A DNA stretch of 64,000 nt from NCBI GenBank assembly GCA_017607445.1, contig JAEVHH010000007.1:248001-312000 (forward strand). The letters are read 5' to 3'. Below are positions 47,219 to 59,312 of the stretch, piece by piece. The stretch's first letter is position 1, and each line of letters begins with the position of its first letter. Source of the DNA: Histoplasma ohiense. Its lineage: Eukaryota > Ascomycota > Eurotiomycetes > Onygenales > Ajellomycetaceae. The translations under genes and the position numbers were made by a program. The notes under the pieces were generated by a model. The model made no database searches, was not told the origin of the DNA, and saw only the letters and a list, made by a program, of their open reading frames with translations.

Positions 47219-47505
47219 TGTGAGGTGTAGTGACGAAACTGTGAGGTGTAGTGACAGTGTGAAGAGTAACAGTAGAAGATAGTTTATAGCGTAGCGGAGA
47301 TAATAGTAATATATTGTAAAGCAATATAGTATAGTAGCGTAACGTAGCGTAGCTAATCGCTAAGGAAGAAAAGAAAGAGAAAGAAGATGTGTGAAATACA
47401 TACATCAATATATATATACATATAGAAATAGTGGTAGTGAGAGTATAATGGAAAAAGATAAGAATAAGTGAAGATAATAAGGAAATAATAAACAAGTGCA
47501 TTACA
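47219..47505 (-). repeat. LTR-C, 3' LTR of C2
   Basis: 287 bp, TGTGAGGTGTAGTGAC to GTGCATTACA on the plus strand. The first 21 bp (TGTGAGGTGTAGTGACGAAAC) repeat the LTR end and are absent from the 5' LTR. Confidence 0.9.
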
Positions 47506-48331
47506 ATTGTCCTTCTTTTTTATAAGAGCTGCTCTCAGCAATTGTATAGATTGCTTGCTAGTAGATAATTGCATTCCCATATTGTAAGTTCTGCTTGTTG
47601 ATAGCAGTATATCAATCGTGTCCTCTAGATAGCTTGTATATGTGTTGTTATTGATTTTCTAATGAGGTGGAATTGGTGGATTCTTTGATTGCTAGGGGTT
47701 GTGTGCAGAGAAGCAAAAAGAATTTCTTTTCCCTTGAAGATTTCTCTTCTCTTTTAACTTGATCATCATCAAAGCTCCTTGCCCCTCCTGCTGTGATTTC
47801 TCATTCCAAAAAAATTTTTAAATTTTTTATATTGTTGTTCTCCCTCCCCTCTTTTTTATTGAAATGGGCTCTCTTGATTATCTCAATTTTAAATAAGTTG
47901 TTTCTTGGGTGCTTATCATGTATTATTGTTGGTGTTTCTTGTCAGTGGTGTTATTAGTGTGGTCACATGTGCCACTAGCTTGTTTCTGTATAGCACCATT
48001 CGCTGTTCACTTGTTATATTACCCTAGGTTTAGCTCTAATCACATGACACACAACAGTTGGATTCCATGTGAATGTTGTGTTTCTAGACTTGGAGATGTC
48101 AATTTTTGATGTGTGCTGGAGTCAAATGTCTGGAAGTGTTGTGAGACTTGTGCCTCTGCAGAGAAATTCTGCAAACTCATGAATAATTCTCTTTAATTCT
48201 TGTTTCCTTTTTCTTTTTCTTCAGCAATGTTGATATACTGATAATGATGCTAGATGTGTGATACACCTCTTCTGAGGTGCATCATACACAGATGAGTGTT
48301 TATTTTTGTGAGGGTGGCAGCTGAGGAGAAT

Positions 48332-48859
48332 ATGGTCAATCACAAAAGTTGTCTTCATCATTTGATAAAACAATTGAATGCATCTCATCTGATGATGCTG
48401 TCTGCTCAGAGCAGGGCAGAGGTGAATGCTCTATAATCTCAGCACTGAATGATAGCTGAGTCTGCAGAGATGCAGGTTTTGAAGACTGTGGTTGTGTCTG
48501 ATTCTTTCAGAGCAGAGATGTTAGAGGAAGAGGAGGATGTGAAGAAGAAGGTTTTGAAAGTGATGAGCTCTGAGAGCTCTGTGATGAAGGGATTGATTGA
48601 GAAGGGATTGATGGGGGAGGAGTTGGCTGAAGAGTCAATGAAGAAGATTGTGGAGATGCTGGTGGCTGCAGCAGTGTCTGTGGTGCCTGCTTTCTTTGTC
48701 AATTTGCCACTGACATTGGTGGAGCAGAGAGAGAGGGTGCCTCAGACAGTGGAGAAGTGAAAGAAAAAGATGAGAGAAAATGCCTTTCTTTATCAGATGT
48801 GTCAGAGAATGAGTAGGTTGATGAGAAAGAGAAGATATGAGAAGACAAATGTGTTGTGA
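48332..48859 (+). pseudogene. Antisense gene of element C, copy C2
   Basis: Opposite to gag-pol, between pol and 3' LTR. From Met 48332: KSCLHHLIKQLNASHLMMLS, then in the same frame AESAEMQVLKTVVVSDSF, RAEMLEEEEDVKKKVLKVM, EELAEESMKKIVEML and a basic end (RMSRLMRKRRYEKTNVL). Breaks are TAA/TGA at about 48431, 48446 and 48758. About 175 codons, mostly helical, acidic then basic. The second copy is at 61676-62182. Short upstream exons are possible (GTGAGTGTTTATCTTTGCAG in C3). No family recognised. From 47506 to 48331 there is leader-like DNA including a 66-codon frame of no clear meaning. Confidence 0.62.
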
Positions 48860-49159
48860 GATAGACATTTGTCTATACCTCTGCACCCAAAATGAGTGCC
48901 CATAATATATGAGTATCAGAAGGAGTATTGGGTGAGGGTGGCAGAGAAGAGAAATGAGAGAGATGATGAGAGAGAGAAGAGAAAGTGAGAGATGAAGAAT
49001 GAGATGAAGATGAATGAACTGAAGATCTTTAGACTTTTCTTAGAATCTATTTCCTTTGTTTTTTTTCTTACTTGTATGTTTTATTTTTTGTATTTATTAT
49101 ACTCAAATTGAATTTTTTTCCTTTTTTCTCTTTTCCCTGCTAAAATCCTTTTAAAAAGA

Positions 49160-52100
49160 ATGTATTTGATTGAAGTTTGGGTGAGATTTGTGCTTCTAGT
49201 GTTTTTTGATTTAAGATTTGTGCTTCTGATGTCTTTCAACTTGAAGTTTGTGCTTTTGATGTTTGAAAGTATGTTGATTTTGTATTTGTCATTCATTTTC
49301 TTGTTCAAGGAAGATTTTGAATGTCTGAGTGTTCAATATGTTTTCTTTTGATTTCCATGTATCACCACTAGAATCCCAATCTGTTCATCTTACAAGATAT
49401 TCTGAAGGTTTGTTTTTTTGTTGTTGTTTTTCAAGAATTTCTTCAACTTGATATTCTTCTTCATCATTGACAAGTTCTGGTCCTGGTTCTGATAGAGCTC
49501 CATTCCTGCAGTTGTATGACTTCAATAAAGATATATGGAATACAGAATGGATGCTTCTATATGAAGGTGGCAGTTCTAGTTTGTACACTTGTTTTCTGAT
49601 GATATCCAGAATCTTGAAGAGTTCAACATATTTATGATTGAGTTTGTGAACTGAGTGCAGCAATTGGAGATTTTTTGCATTGAGTATGATATAGTCATCT
49701 ATTTTAAATTGTTGAGGCTTATATTTTACATTGTAATAGATTTTCTGTGCTTGTCACATCTTTTGTAGATTCTCAATGAGCTTATGATGTGTTTCCTCAA
49801 TATGTTTCACACAGCTAGCAGCATGTATGGCGACTGATTGTGGTGGTTTGCTGACATTAATTTTCAAATCAGATTGATATCCCATTAAGGCTTCTGTGGG
49901 TGCCATTCCAGTAGAGGCATGTTGAGAGGTATTGTAAACAAACTGCATCAGCAGTAGTCAGTGTGCCCAGTCATCTTGATGATAGTTGATAAAGCATTGA
50001 AGATAATGTTTCAAGATTTGATTTTGTCATTCTGTTTGATCATCTGTTTGAGAGTGAAAGGCTGTTGAAAGTTTCTGGTGTGCGCCTAGCATATAACAAA
50101 AGGTGGACCAATAATGGCTTGTAAACAGCAAATCTCAATTGAATATATGGTTTTTGAGTACTCTGTAAATTGTATAGAACTTGGCATAAACAATTTCCAC
50201 TAGTTCATCAGCAGTAATGTTTTTGATGCAAGGAATATAGATTGTAAACTTGGTATATATATCCACAATCACTAAAATTGCATCATAGATTTGGTGGAGA
50301 AATGTAGAGGCTGACAAGCCTGTAATAGAATTCATAGTAATGAACTCAAAAGAATTTGATGGTAAGAGAATTGTATTCAATTCTCCATATTGTCTGTGCT
50401 GTTTTGACTTTACTCTTTGACAAGTATCATAAGTGAATATATAATCTTTGATATCTCTGACTAGCTCATATCAATAGTATTTGTTCTGGATGCTGTCTAT
50501 GAACTTTTTTATACCAAAGTGACCCCCCTGCGGATCATTATGATTTGTACTGATAATTTCATCAATAAATGCTTTTTGTTGAGGGACATATGTGCAATCA
50601 TCAGCACACAATATATCATTCTCAGAAATTGTTTATAGCATATTTTCAGTGACAGTTATATTCTTCTCTTTTATCTTCTCTTTTTGCTCAGCAGCAAAAG
50701 AATCAATCTTCTGTGCTTTACTCAGAAATGAGATGAAGGATTCAGGCATTTCTGTGTATGCTGAGTCCCCAAGAATAGCCTTATTGACTGCAATCCAGAG
50801 CATATATTGCTCAACACACAATAGAGGAGAAGAGTTTACACAAGAGATAGAAGATGTCAATATATGAAGTGTTTTTCACTCATTAAAAAAAGCATTTTGC
50901 TCATTAGAGATCTGTGCACAGACTACATCAGAAGAAATATCATTTTGAAAAGAAGTATCAGCTTCTCAGCCTAGTCTAACTTCATGTTTCAGCTTCTGTT
51001 GCAGGGTAGATAACATAGTTTGACCATTATAGACCTCACTGTAGTCTGCATGATGACTGAGCCCATCAGCTGGATTCTTTGATTCAGAGTGGTGCAGTAA
51101 TACAAAATCATAAGCAGATAAAGCTTTCATTTATCTGATCTGATGTCTGTTCAGTTTCTTAGTCATCATAAAGTACTGCAGATTGGCATGATCAGATCAG
51201 ACTTGAATTGAATACTGACTTCTTTTCAGATAGTGTCTTCAATTTTTAAATGCTGCTACAATAGCCAAGAGTTCTTTATCATGAGTATCATAACACATTT
51301 CCACATCAATCAACTTTCTTGATCAGAAGGCAACTGAATGCCAGTGCCCATCATCCTGCAACTGTGACAGAATAGCAGTGACTGCAAAAGTGGATGCATC
51401 AGATTTGATCTGAATACACCAAGCTGAATCAAAATGAGCTAATAGAGGAGCATATATAAAGCACAATTTGAGCTCATCAAAAGCATTTTGAGCATTTTCT
51501 GTCCACATAAAAGTGGCTTTTCTTTCCCTCTTCTTGCTCCCTTTTGTAAGTTCAAATAATGGGGCTGCAATAGAGGAGAAAGACTTAATAAATCATCAAT
51601 AGAAATTAGCAAAGCTCAAGAAGAATTGAACCTCTTTAATTGATTTAGATGTAGATCATTTCACAATAGTGAAGACTCTGTCTGACTCCATCTCAACATC
51701 ATTTGTATCTATAACAAATCTCAGAAATGAGATCTTGTCCACTTCAAATTCACACTTAGAGAGTTTTGCAAATAGATTTGCACACTTGAGATGTTCTAGC
51801 ATCTTAGTAACATGCACTTTATATTCCTGCTTTGAATTGGAGAATATGAGAATGTCGTCCAAATAGACAATGCAACATATATCCAACAAATCAGATAAGG
51901 CATTGTTAATGTATGCTTGGAATGTTGCTGGAGCATTAGCTAGTTCAAATGGCATAACTACATATTCAAAATGTCCATATCTTGTTCTAAAGACTGTCTT
52001 CCAACAGTCTTTTGCTGCTATAAGTATGCGGTGATAGGCATCTCAAAGGTCCAGCTTAGTGAATACCTTGGCTTTTGAAAGTCTATCAAGTAATTCACTT

Positions 52101-53032
52101 ATTAGAGGTAGAGGGTATTGGTTCTTGATGGTGATTTGATTTAACCCTCAATAGTCTACACAAAGACAGAGTTCATCATCTTTTTTGAGGACAAAGAGAA
52201 TTGGTGCATCAGCTGAGCTACTGAACAGTTGTATTCATTCTTTATCTAATACATTTTTTAAATATTCTCTTAGAGCAGCTAACTCAGTTTCAGAGAGATT
52301 GTATATTGACATAAATGAAGATTGTGCATCAGACTTGAGATCTATATAATATTCCATCTCTTCTGATCTTTTCATGCTTATAGCAGCTTCTTCTGAGAAG
52401 ATATGTATGTATGACATGACATAATCAAGTAGATCAGTCAGTAAGTTCAAATACACAGCTGAGAATATGTGTGAAGCATGTTTTGAATCTTTTGAATGTT
52501 CTGTAGATAATACTACAAGCATTTCTACTCTAGCTTCTGTGAGAACTTCAGCTAGAACATCTTGTTCAGAAATAATTTGAGACTGTTGTTCATCTTCAGA
52601 GCTTCTAAAGAAGAATTGTTCATCTGATCAATCTATAAGAGAATTTGTTTGTCTTAATCAAGAAAATTCTAATACAAGACTGTAGTTCTCCATCTTCATC
52701 ACATGAAAGGAATGAGATGTCTGCTGTGCATTATCCTTGTGATCAGTGACAGTAGTTGCAATGTTATACTCTTCAAAGAAGTGCATTATGCATCCATCAA
52801 TTGACTTGACTATTTTGGTTTTGTGGTGAGCAGCTTCTAGATTGTGATCCTTTGCTCAAAATTCATTGACACAGTTCACTTCTGACTCAGAGTCTACTAG
52901 CACAAGCACTTTTTGCAGATTCTTAGATGTAGTGAGTTTCACTGTGACAGTGAAGCTTAAGGTGTTTTTGCATTGACTTTTCATGCTTATGACTGCCATT
53001 GTGAGCTGAATGATGCATCTTAAGTGTTTTTT
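49160..53032 (-). pseudogene. pol polyprotein with chromodomain, element C2
   Basis: Entered by -1 shift at 53032-53026. Protease near 52900 (LVDSESEVNCVNEF, Gly of DSG is Glu), RT (YLDDILIFSN near 51855, MPFELANAPATFQ, LDRLSKAKVFTKLDL), RNase H (IKSDASTFAVTAILSQL, 51400; YDTHDKELLAIVAAF), integrase zinc finger (HNDPQGGHFG...CQRVK, ~50500), core (QTDDQTE ~50040) and chromodomain (YQVEEILEKQQQKN, EYLVRWTDWDSS, ~49430). The C-terminal tail carries three ~33-nt repeats (KHQKHKLQ, RHQKHKSW; 49180-49265). About ten stops remain, all substitutions. Confidence 0.88.
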
Positions 53033-54351
53033 GAGTCCTTTGAGTTCTTTGTGTCTTTCACATCAGGTTTTGAGTCAGACTTGGTGTTTTTGGATTCATC
53101 TTTGGGTTGTTTGAAACATGAATCAATGGTATGTCCTGGTTGCTTGCAATAACAGCAATATTTTGATTGGGTGGAGTTATCAGACTTTGTAGTGTCATTT
53201 CATCTGTGTTTGTTTTGTGATCTATTATCAGCATTATTTCTGTTGTTAAAGCTTTGAGTGGGGTTTTTGAAATTTGACTTCTCTTTAAGTTTCTTCCATC
53301 TCTCTGACAGATTTGATTCTGTCATTGCAAGTTTATGTAGAGTGGCATCATAGCTTAACTCTTCCAATTTGGTTGCATATTTGTCAAATTCTCAGTGAAT
53401 GGAAGGTAGAACTTTCATATAGAGGTGTGATTTCTGATGGTATTCACTATAAGAATGCCACAGACATTCTTCAATTGATTGTAAGTGTGAAGCAAATTGT
53501 TGAACTGTCTGATCTTCTTGTTGCTCTGTTTTTCAGTACTGTCTATCAGCATCTTGGAAACTTCTATCTGAATCAATGACTTGACATTGCATTCAACTAA
53601 CAAATTCTTCCCATGGTGGCAAAGTCTGCATATCATGTGTATGTTGATATCAATGTTGTTGCATCTCGACATTGAAATGAGTAACAGCTTTGATGATCTT
53701 TTGATGGTTGTGTTTGTTGTAGTAATCAAGATCACTGACATGGAAAGTGATAGCAGCTGTAACAAAGTTTTTGAATTCTTTTATGCTTTGACCTTGAAAC
53801 TTTTCCACATCTCTCTGAGAAGAGTGACTGCTCATGTCAGAATCTTGAAGTTCTAATTGCCAAAGTGGTATCTGACTACATCTCTCACTGACAGTAGTCA
53901 CAGTGCTTTCCACTAAGGTGTTGAATGCTTGTAGTGTGGCTTCCAGTGGTCTGAGAATACTGGTGGTGTTATTGCAGTTACTATTCATGCTAGTTGCATC
54001 TCTACTGTGATTTGAATGTGCTTCTAGTGTATTTCAGGTGGCTGGAATTGTTTCATTCAATTTTTGTAGTAAAGTGTCACACCACTGTTGAAGTTCTCAC
54101 AATTCTTTCTCAGTCTGTAATTTTTTGATTCTTCTGATCACAGCTATCTTCTCAGTCTCAATTGTGCTGAGATCTTCAGAAGAGATATCCTCTTCTGAAC
54201 TATGTTCAGAGTTCAATTTCATAGAGAAAGATGATGCTTGTTGCACACTTTCAGTGGCAGAAGTACACATTTTGTGGTTTTCTTTCATGATGTTTGTTGC
54301 TTCAGATTCAGCGGTAGCATGAGTATGGTGGATGCTGTGGGTAGAGGCCAT
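53020..54351 (-). pseudogene. gag, element C2
   Basis: Starts MASTHSIHHTHATAESEAT at 54351. Ser/Glu-rich leader, coiled region (IRRIKKLQTEKEL), capsid-like core (LPPWEEFVS, DRSFQDADRQYWKTEQQED, HLYMKVLPSIHWEFDKYA) and CCHC zinc knuckle near 53150 (CCYCKQPGHTIDSC). It ends at TAA 53022-53020, two codons after the frameshift heptamer. Few stops, so this copy decayed recently or lightly. Confidence 0.85.
53026..53032 (-). promoter_or_regulatory. -1 ribosomal frameshift site, gag-pol of C2
   Basis: Heptamer AAAAAAC phased A|AAA|AAC in gag (TCA AAA AAC ACT TAA). This is a canonical X XXY YYZ slippery site with the gag stop two codons downstream, and pol is open in the -1 frame. Confidence 0.75.
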
Positions 54352-54398
54352 GACTATTACTCAACAGATCATCTCTTGAAGATTGAGTGATTAGAAAC

Positions 54399-54664
54399 TG
54401 TGAGGTGTAGTGACAGTGTGAAGAGTAACAGTAGAAGATAGTTTATAGTGTAGCAGAGATAATAGTAATATATTGTAAAGCAATATAGTATAGTAGTGTA
54501 ATGTAGCGTAGCTAATCACTAAAGAAGAAAAGAAAGAGAAAGAAGATGTGTGAAATACATACATCGATATATATATACATATAGAAATAGTGGTAGCGAG
54601 AGTATAATGGAAAGAGGTAAGAATAAGCGAAGATAATAAGGAAATAATAAACAAGTGCATTACA
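54399..54664 (-). repeat. LTR-C, 5' LTR of C2
   Basis: 266 bp, TGTGAGGTGTAGTGAC to GTGCATTACA on the plus strand, followed by the duplication AATGA. Gag begins 48 bp inside. Confidence 0.9.
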
Positions 54665-55577
54665 AATGAATTTCACAAAATGCTGCTCTTTGACAAAGTT
54701 CTGAATGAGAGATTTGTCATGTATCAAACTGCTGTTGTAAGATTTGTACTTGATATGCAGATCTATAAGAATGCAGATGAGGTTCTAGAATTCTATATAG
54801 ACTCTGATAATATATTGTCACAGCAGAATGTGGCATTCAATCATAGCAGTGTTTCAGAAAGTGCATTTTTGTGTCCTGCTATTACATTAATATCATTCTC
54901 ACTGAGTCAAGATCTTGGTATGTTATTTGAGTTGACTGATAATGTAGATGAAGATGAGGAAGTGAATGATTTCATTGAAATGTTAGAAAGAAACACAGCA
55001 GCATATTGCTGTCATTGTATTCAATATTTGACAACATCCTCTCATCATCATTGTGAGTCTGCTGAGAATTGATGTAAAAAATGCAAGCACTGCTCAGTGA
55101 CAAAGCACATCTGCATTTTGATAAGTTATTATTCAAAACAGATGTTTTTATAGTATATAATATTAACTTTCTATTAGATGTCAGTGGATGCTGTTGAATT
55201 AGCTCAGACAGTTATCAACACTGCTGAGAATCTAATTGTCACTGATGTGAATGTTTTGAATGTTAATATTTTGCAGAGTGCTGTGACTGCAGCAGTTAAA
55301 TTCTTTGCTGTGAAGATTCAGAAGATTCAATGAGACAGTTCTTCTGAGATTTCAGCTGAAACAGTGATTGATGAGATCTCAGTGATTACATCATCAATTG
55401 CAGCTCTCAAGTCATCATTGAAATGTTGTGCTTCATCAGTTGAGAAAATCCAGAATAATAAGCAGATTTGTCTTGATGACAATTTCTCAAATGACACTGA
55501 TCAAGCTGAGACAGATCTGTTTTTTAATCTCTGAGTGGAATAAGTATATTCAGTAGTCATTATCATCTTCTTCATTT

Positions 55578-58500
55578 TCATTTACTGACTGACTTCTGAT
55601 AGATTTTATTAAACTGTTTCAAGTACTTCTGACTGTTCATCAAGTTTTTCTCAAGTTTTCAAGAATTATCTGTGTCTGTACAATCTTTTCATTTGACAAG
55701 ATATTATGTTTGACTGTGATGTTGACATTTGTCTAATATAGCTTCAACTTTTCATTTCTCTTGCACATCTATAATTATCAATTCTGCTTGCAGAATTTGT
55801 CTGTCGCACATGTGATATGATTTGAGAAGAGAAATATGAAATATGAAATGAATTTCTTTATATTACAGTGTGAGTTTCAGTTTGTACATCTGTGTACCAC
55901 AGATATCAATTATTTGAAAAAGACTCAAAAATTGATGATCTAGTTTGAATGAGAGTTGCAAGATGGATATGTTTTTTGCACACAGCATTACTCAGTCCTC
56001 TATCTTAAAGCTTTTTGATATATGATGCTGATTGTAATACTTTTTCTCAGCTGCTTTGACAGCTTTCAGACATTCTCAGATTTTGTTCTCTGTTTGCTTC
56101 ATTCATTTCACTTGTTTCATTGCTGATTTTGATGCATCTGTGCTTGGGGGTTCCATGTCTATGTGAAGTTCAGTTGGTCGGCTGATCATTGCTTCAGATG
56201 ATGTCATTTTTATCAATGCATGAAAGGTGTTGTTATATGCTCATTGCATCAGAAGAATCCATTCTATTCAATTATCTTGCTGATAGCTGCAATATGTGTG
56301 AAGATAATGTTCAATCATCTGATTCAATCATTCTGTCTGGCCATCAGTTTGCGGGTGGAATGCTGTCAATAATTTTTGTCAGATATGGAGCAGATAACAT
56401 AATGTTGATCAAAACTTGCTATTTATTAATGAATCTCAGTTGCTAATAATGTTCACAGATAGGTCAAAGTTCTTTGCAACTTTTCATACAATAATATCTA
56501 TAAATTCTTCTGCATCTAGCTCTGAAGATGTGGGCACAATTATGACTCATTTGATAAATAAATCAACAAATACAACAATAGCATTATAGATTTGACTTCT
56601 CTTTTTATTATCTGACAGATCTTCAATAAAGTCCATGCTAATTGTATGCCATTTCTTATCTGGCACTGGATGTGGTTGTAGCAACCCATACAGCTTGTGC
56701 CACAGTATCTTGACATATTGACAAACATCACAAGTTCTCACATATTCTGCAATCTCATCACTCATACCATGCCACAAGTACTTGCATTTGATCACTTCAA
56801 TGGTTTTGTTATGTTCAAAATGGCCACCTTGAGAATCATTGTGATTCATTTTCATTATTTCATATCTTACAGTTTTGTCTTGCAGTATGTAGACTTTATC
56901 ATCTTTTCTGAGCAGATCATCTTTATCTACTGCTCAGATTGAATGATTATCTATACTAACATCACTCATCTCTAGTCTTCTACAAAGTTCAGATGTGCTG
57001 GCATCTCTATTCTGAATCTGCAGTAAGAGTTCAATGATAGATTCAGCTATCTCTTTGTAATAGACTGTCTCAGACTCAAATATCTTGACAGCTAGAATCT
57101 GTGATATCAGAGTCTCTAGATTTAACCTCATAACATCTGCAATTTCATTCTCATCCACAGATGCATTCTTTATTCTGCAGAGATTGTTGTCATTGATGAC
57201 TACAGATCTCTTCATTCAACAATTTTCATTAACTTGCAGATCTTTTCACATCATCTTGACACATTGATCTAACTTTGTGTTTTCTTTTGTCTTTAGTGAC
57301 TTAAAGATCCTCTTATGCAGCTTCTCTTGCAGAATAGAGAGTCTCATCAAGAGAGCTGTGTGTTTTACAAAATCTGAGCAATGACTTGATGCATCTGCAG
57401 GATTATTTTTCTCAGAATGATGCTCTATTTCAAAATTGAATGCTGAGAGCATTTCCATCCAGTGAATCTGACATTCATTTAGCTGCTTCATTGTCATGAA
57501 GCACTGAAGATTGACATGGTCAGATAAAACAGTTATTGAGGGCCTGCTATCATATAAGTAGTGATGTCATTGTCTGAAAGCTTCTACAATCAGCAATATT
57601 TCTAGATCATATGTTTGATAACATCTTTCTGTTTCTGTGAGCTTTCTAAACCAAAATGTGATTGGGTGTCAGTGATCATCATTCATTAATTGTGATATTA
57701 CTGTGATGATTGCAACATCAGATCCATCCATTTCTATACAGAGTTTTCACTGCAGATCAAAGTGGATCAACAACAGTGCTTTTGTAAAGCATTCTTTTAA
57801 CTGCAAAATTGTGTACTTGCAGTTTCCATCTAACTGAACAGATGTGTTATTCTTCCTCCTTTTCATTTCATAATCTTTTAACAATTTGATCAGAGATGCT
57901 GTTATTATTGAGAACTTGTATATGAATCAACAATAGAAATTGATGAATTCTAGAAATATTTGCAATTCATTTATAGTTCATGGTTCTGGCCAATCTAGAA
58001 TTGTGTTGACACAGCATTTCTTGACAGTAATGCTCTGTGTGATAACCACAAAACTCAAAAATCCAATTTCTGTTGTGTGGAACATACACTTACTAAGTTT
58101 GGCATATAGTTTCCATTGTCTTAACCATTCCAGCACATTCTTAACATGGACGACATGTTCATCAAATGTGTTTGAATAGATTACAATATCATCAAGGTAA
58201 GCCATGCAATATACATCTAAAAGATCACTGAGGGCTTTGTTGATATAAGATTGAAAGATCACAGAGACATTGATTAGCTCAAAAGATAAGACTAGATATT
58301 CAAAGTGTTCATATTGTGTTTGAAATGCTGTTTTCCATTCATCCTCTGCTTGTATGCAAATTCTATGATACACATTTCTAAGATCCAGTTGTGTATATAT
58401 TTTGACACCTGCTAATCTATCAAGTATTTCACTTATCAAGAGCAGTGGATATTGATTCTTGACTGTTATTTCATTCAATCCTCAATAATTCATGCAAAGA

Positions 58501-59312
58501 CACAGAGTTTCATCTTTCTTCAGTGCAAATAACACTGACACACTGATTGAGCTCTTGAATGAATGTATCCAATTCTTCTCTAATATCTTTTCAATATATT
58601 CTCAGAGGACAGAGAGTTCTTGAGATGATAAGTTATATATCAGTTGATATGAGGGTTTCTTGCCAGATTTGAGCTCTATAACATGATCATGAGATGCATG
58701 TTCTGCATCAGATATGTCTTCTCAGAATACATCAAGATAATCTTTATAATCATCTGAGATATTTAACTCAGTTGCTGCACTCGCAGCTTGTAATGATAAG
58801 ACAGTGAATATAATATTGTCATCATTAATAAGTGTTGTGAATTCTTTAGCAGTATTCAGATGCATATGATTAATATTTGATGCTTTTCTATAGATTCAGC
58901 ATCTTCACACCCAGTTGATATCAGGATTCACAGCTTCCAACCACAGCATGCTCAAAATTACATCATATTCATTAATATTGACTTCTTTGAAATGGTGGAA
59001 TCCTTCTTGAAGAACATGTTCATCATTGATAATCTTCATTGCAGCTCTTTGTTGTTTATATGATTTAATCTTATGATTATCAACTGCTTCCACTACTTTT
59101 GATTTATCTTCTGTCTTTGAGAAATATTTTGATGCCCAGGTGTGGGACATGAAGTTCACATCTGTGCCAGAATCCACTAGTGTTCACATCATTGACCATT
59201 CCACTTCTGTCAGCATCCACATATTCATCATCAATAATTGTTTATCTTGCAGTCTAGTTGTTCATATTCTCAATGCAGCAGCTGCTTCTACAATTGAAAT
59301 CACTGATTTTTT
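55578..59312 (-). pseudogene. pol polyprotein with chromodomain, element B2
   Basis: Protease at 59177 (MDSGTDVNFMSHTWASKYF, catalytic DSG intact), RT at 57978-58478 (KIYTQLDLRNVYHRI, MAYLDDIVIYSN), RNase H (CIEMDGSDVAII near 57735), integrase zinc finger (HNDSQGGHFEHN...CDVCQYVK, 56760), core (MDFIEDLSDN near 56630, PQTDGQTE near 56340) and chromodomain (VEAILDKCQHH, ~55740). Stop at 55578-55580 converges on the antisense gene stop at 55534. Less decayed than B1: TGGCCA and ACCA motifs persist where B1 has TGATCA and ATCA. Confidence 0.87.

Larger units (their letters stand above)
47219..54664 (-). mobile_element. Ty3/gypsy chromovirus C2, complete
   Basis: 7446 bp between perfect duplications AATGA (47214-47218 and 54665-54669) inside exon 2 of the B2 antisense gene. 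LTRs at 47219-47505 and 54399-54664. Gag 53020-54351, pol 49160-53032, antisense gene 48332-48859. Better preserved than the A elements: long pol stretches are open and many TGG codons survive. Confidence 0.94.
46942..55534 (+). pseudogene. Antisense three-exon gene of element B, copy B2 (split by C2)
   Basis: Exon 1, 46942-47127 (62 codons: MSEPAVSITGLK, CLDCLKRL, CYICYISNRS). Intron 1, 47128-47174, GTAAGT...TACTAACA...TATAG. Exon 2 starts at 47175, is broken after 47218 by C2 with its duplicated AATGA, resumes at 54670 and ends at 55120 (165 codons: NEFHKMLLFDKVLNERF, SFSLSQDLGMLFELTDNV, CCHC, HHHCESAEN, CKKCKHC). Intron 2, 55121-55177, has a mutated donor (ATAAGT) and ATTAACTTTCTATTAG. Exon 3, 55178-55534 (118 codons plus stop: VELAQTVINTAENLIVTDV, ISAETVIDEISVITSS). 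About 345 residues, two Cys/His clusters, function unknown. One shared in-frame TGA follows SAEN in both copies. Confidence 0.74.

Noticed and set aside
47353..47580. Hydrophobic ORFs with predicted membrane segments (also at 54391-54727 and 62911-63322)
   Set aside because: They lie in LTR-C and adjoining DNA and recur only because the LTR is repeated.
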